Origin: an uncultured Eggerthella sp.
GTDB lineage: Bacteria; Actinomycetota; Coriobacteriia; Coriobacteriales; Eggerthellaceae
NCBI GenBank assembly: GCA_900548955.1
Contig: URMQ01000105.1
Coordinates: 1 to 5,994, forward strand
DNA length: 5,994 bases
Direction of reading: 5' to 3'
Both the position numbers and the translations under genes were made by a program. Within the stretch, counting starts at the first letter, position 1. The number at the start of each line of letters is the position of its first letter. Shown piece by piece: positions 5,308 through 5,994 of the stretch. Under the pieces are notes generated by a model. It had not been told where the DNA came from. It searched no databases and saw nothing but the letters and a program-made list of their open reading frames with translations.

Positions 5308-5994
5308 GTTTGGTTTTACCCATAGACCGCTCAATTCCGCCAGGCTCAATCAATTGAACCTCAGAAGAAACAAGCATAGTTTCCTTAAGGGTTTGTGCAA
5401 TATGCTTACGGAAAGAGTTCATTTCATCATAGGAATCACTAAATGCAGAAGGCTCAACTTCTACCAAAATTTTCATGCGATCAAGGCCGCTATCGTTATC
5501 CACCTCAATACGATAAAACGGAGTAACACCTTTAATACCAGAAAGAATATCTTCTACCTGTGAAGGAAATACATTTGTTCCACGAATAATAAGCATATCG
5601 TCACTGCGTTTGCGAACCTTCTTCATACGTGCATGGGTGCGACCGCATTCGCAGGGTTCGGTTACAACATAGGTTAAATCGTGCGTACGATAACGAAGAA
5701 CAGGGATTGCCTGCTTATCAAGAGGTGTTAAAACAAGTTACCCTTCTACCCCTTCAGGTACTGGTTCACCAGTTTCTGGATCAACTACCTCCCATAAGAA
5801 GTGATCTTCTGCGATATGTTGCATATCACGAACCGATAAGCACTCCCCAGCAACACCAGGACCCATAACTTCAGTAAGACCGTAATTATCGGTGCAGGTA
5901 ATATGCATACGTTTTTCAATTTCTTCCTTCATCTTAGGTGGACAAGGCTCGCCACCAAAGAGACCAACCCTAAGTGTTGAATGCTCCCAATCAA
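5285..5994 (-). pseudogene. Phenylacetate-CoA ligase-like (PaaK family) gene with in-frame TAA, 5' end outside window
   Basis: PaaK-family enzymes activate aryl acids such as phenylacetate to CoA thioesters via an adenylate. The frame reads from the window edge (5992 downward) and gives about 235 codons of a protein of about 430, with C-terminal family motifs in order. These are LRVGLFGGEPCPPKM, YGLTEVMGPGVAGEC (5884 down, adenylate motif), PETGEPVPEGVEG, then LRYRTHDLT (RYRTHD at 5695-5678), CECGRTH, RSDDMLIIRGTNVFPSQVE (from 5608) and the final SMGKTKHVIDHR with the C-terminal lysine region. A TAA at 5738-5740 breaks the frame between VEG and LVLT, where relatives usually have Glu (GEL). 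Both sides remain in the same frame and well conserved, so one G-to-T change (GAA to TAA) explains it. This is either a recent nonsense mutation, a sequence error or, less likely, readthrough. The 3' end overlaps gluQ. Confidence 0.85.

Noticed and set aside
5285..5626. Separate small protein starting at 5626 downstream of the TAA
   Set aside because: Aryl-CoA ligase motifs (LRYRTHDLT, CECGRTH) are encoded upstream of this ATG in the same frame, so it is only an internal methionine of the interrupted gene.
5629..5868. Plus-strand reading frame opposite the aryl-CoA ligase gene
   Set aside because: It is antisense to clearly conserved coding sequence and shows no recognisable protein features.

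Overview
The window (about 40% G+C by eye) looks like chromosomal DNA of a low-GC actinobacterium. The main evidence is the order lexA / divergent small membrane-protein gene / nrdR, which is characteristic of Actinobacteria, with hflX convergent to lexA. The LexA operators (CGAAC-N4-GTTCG) are of the type shared by Gram-positive bacteria. Anaerobic-type neighbours (aryl-CoA ligase, menaquinone-type prenyltransferase) make me lean to Coriobacteriia, but that placement is inference.

Layout. 1-496 (+): 3' part of hflX, a ribosome-associated GTPase. 533-1165 (-): lexA, the SOS repressor. 1166-1275: a divergent control region with three LexA boxes at an exact 28-bp pitch. 1276-1653 (+): a 125-residue SOS-controlled protein with one transmembrane helix at its extreme C-terminus, in the place where relatives carry a division inhibitor (DivS/ChiZ/YneA-like). 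1711-2157 and 2157-2618 (+): nrdR and dut, overlapping by one base, behind a NrdR-box-like site. 2619-2937: a 319-bp gene-free stretch with a terminator, a 42-nt symmetric inverted repeat, a short palindrome and a probable promoter. 2938-3339 and 3363-4331 (+): a hotdog thioesterase and a MenA/UbiA-type prenyltransferase, apparently one operon. 4354-5307 (-): gluQ (glutamyl-Q tRNA(Asp) synthetase). 5285-5994 (-): 3' half of a phenylacetate-CoA ligase-like gene that runs off the window and is interrupted by one in-frame TAA.

How the genes fit together. The centre is a DNA-damage and nucleotide-supply block: LexA represses itself and its divergent partner, NrdR controls ribonucleotide reductase genes elsewhere, and Dut removes dUTP while supplying dUMP for thymidylate. 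The thioesterase-prenyltransferase pair suggests consecutive late steps of menaquinone synthesis (DHNA-CoA hydrolysis, then prenylation), although the thioesterase substrate cannot be read from sequence. On the minus strand gluQ starts inside the end of the aryl-CoA ligase gene and is probably co-transcribed with it.

The points most worth a second look are the tail-anchored SOS protein that lacks the LysM domain usual at this locus, the single nonsense codon in the otherwise well-preserved aryl-CoA ligase, the regularly spaced LexA boxes, and the structured intergenic region after dut.
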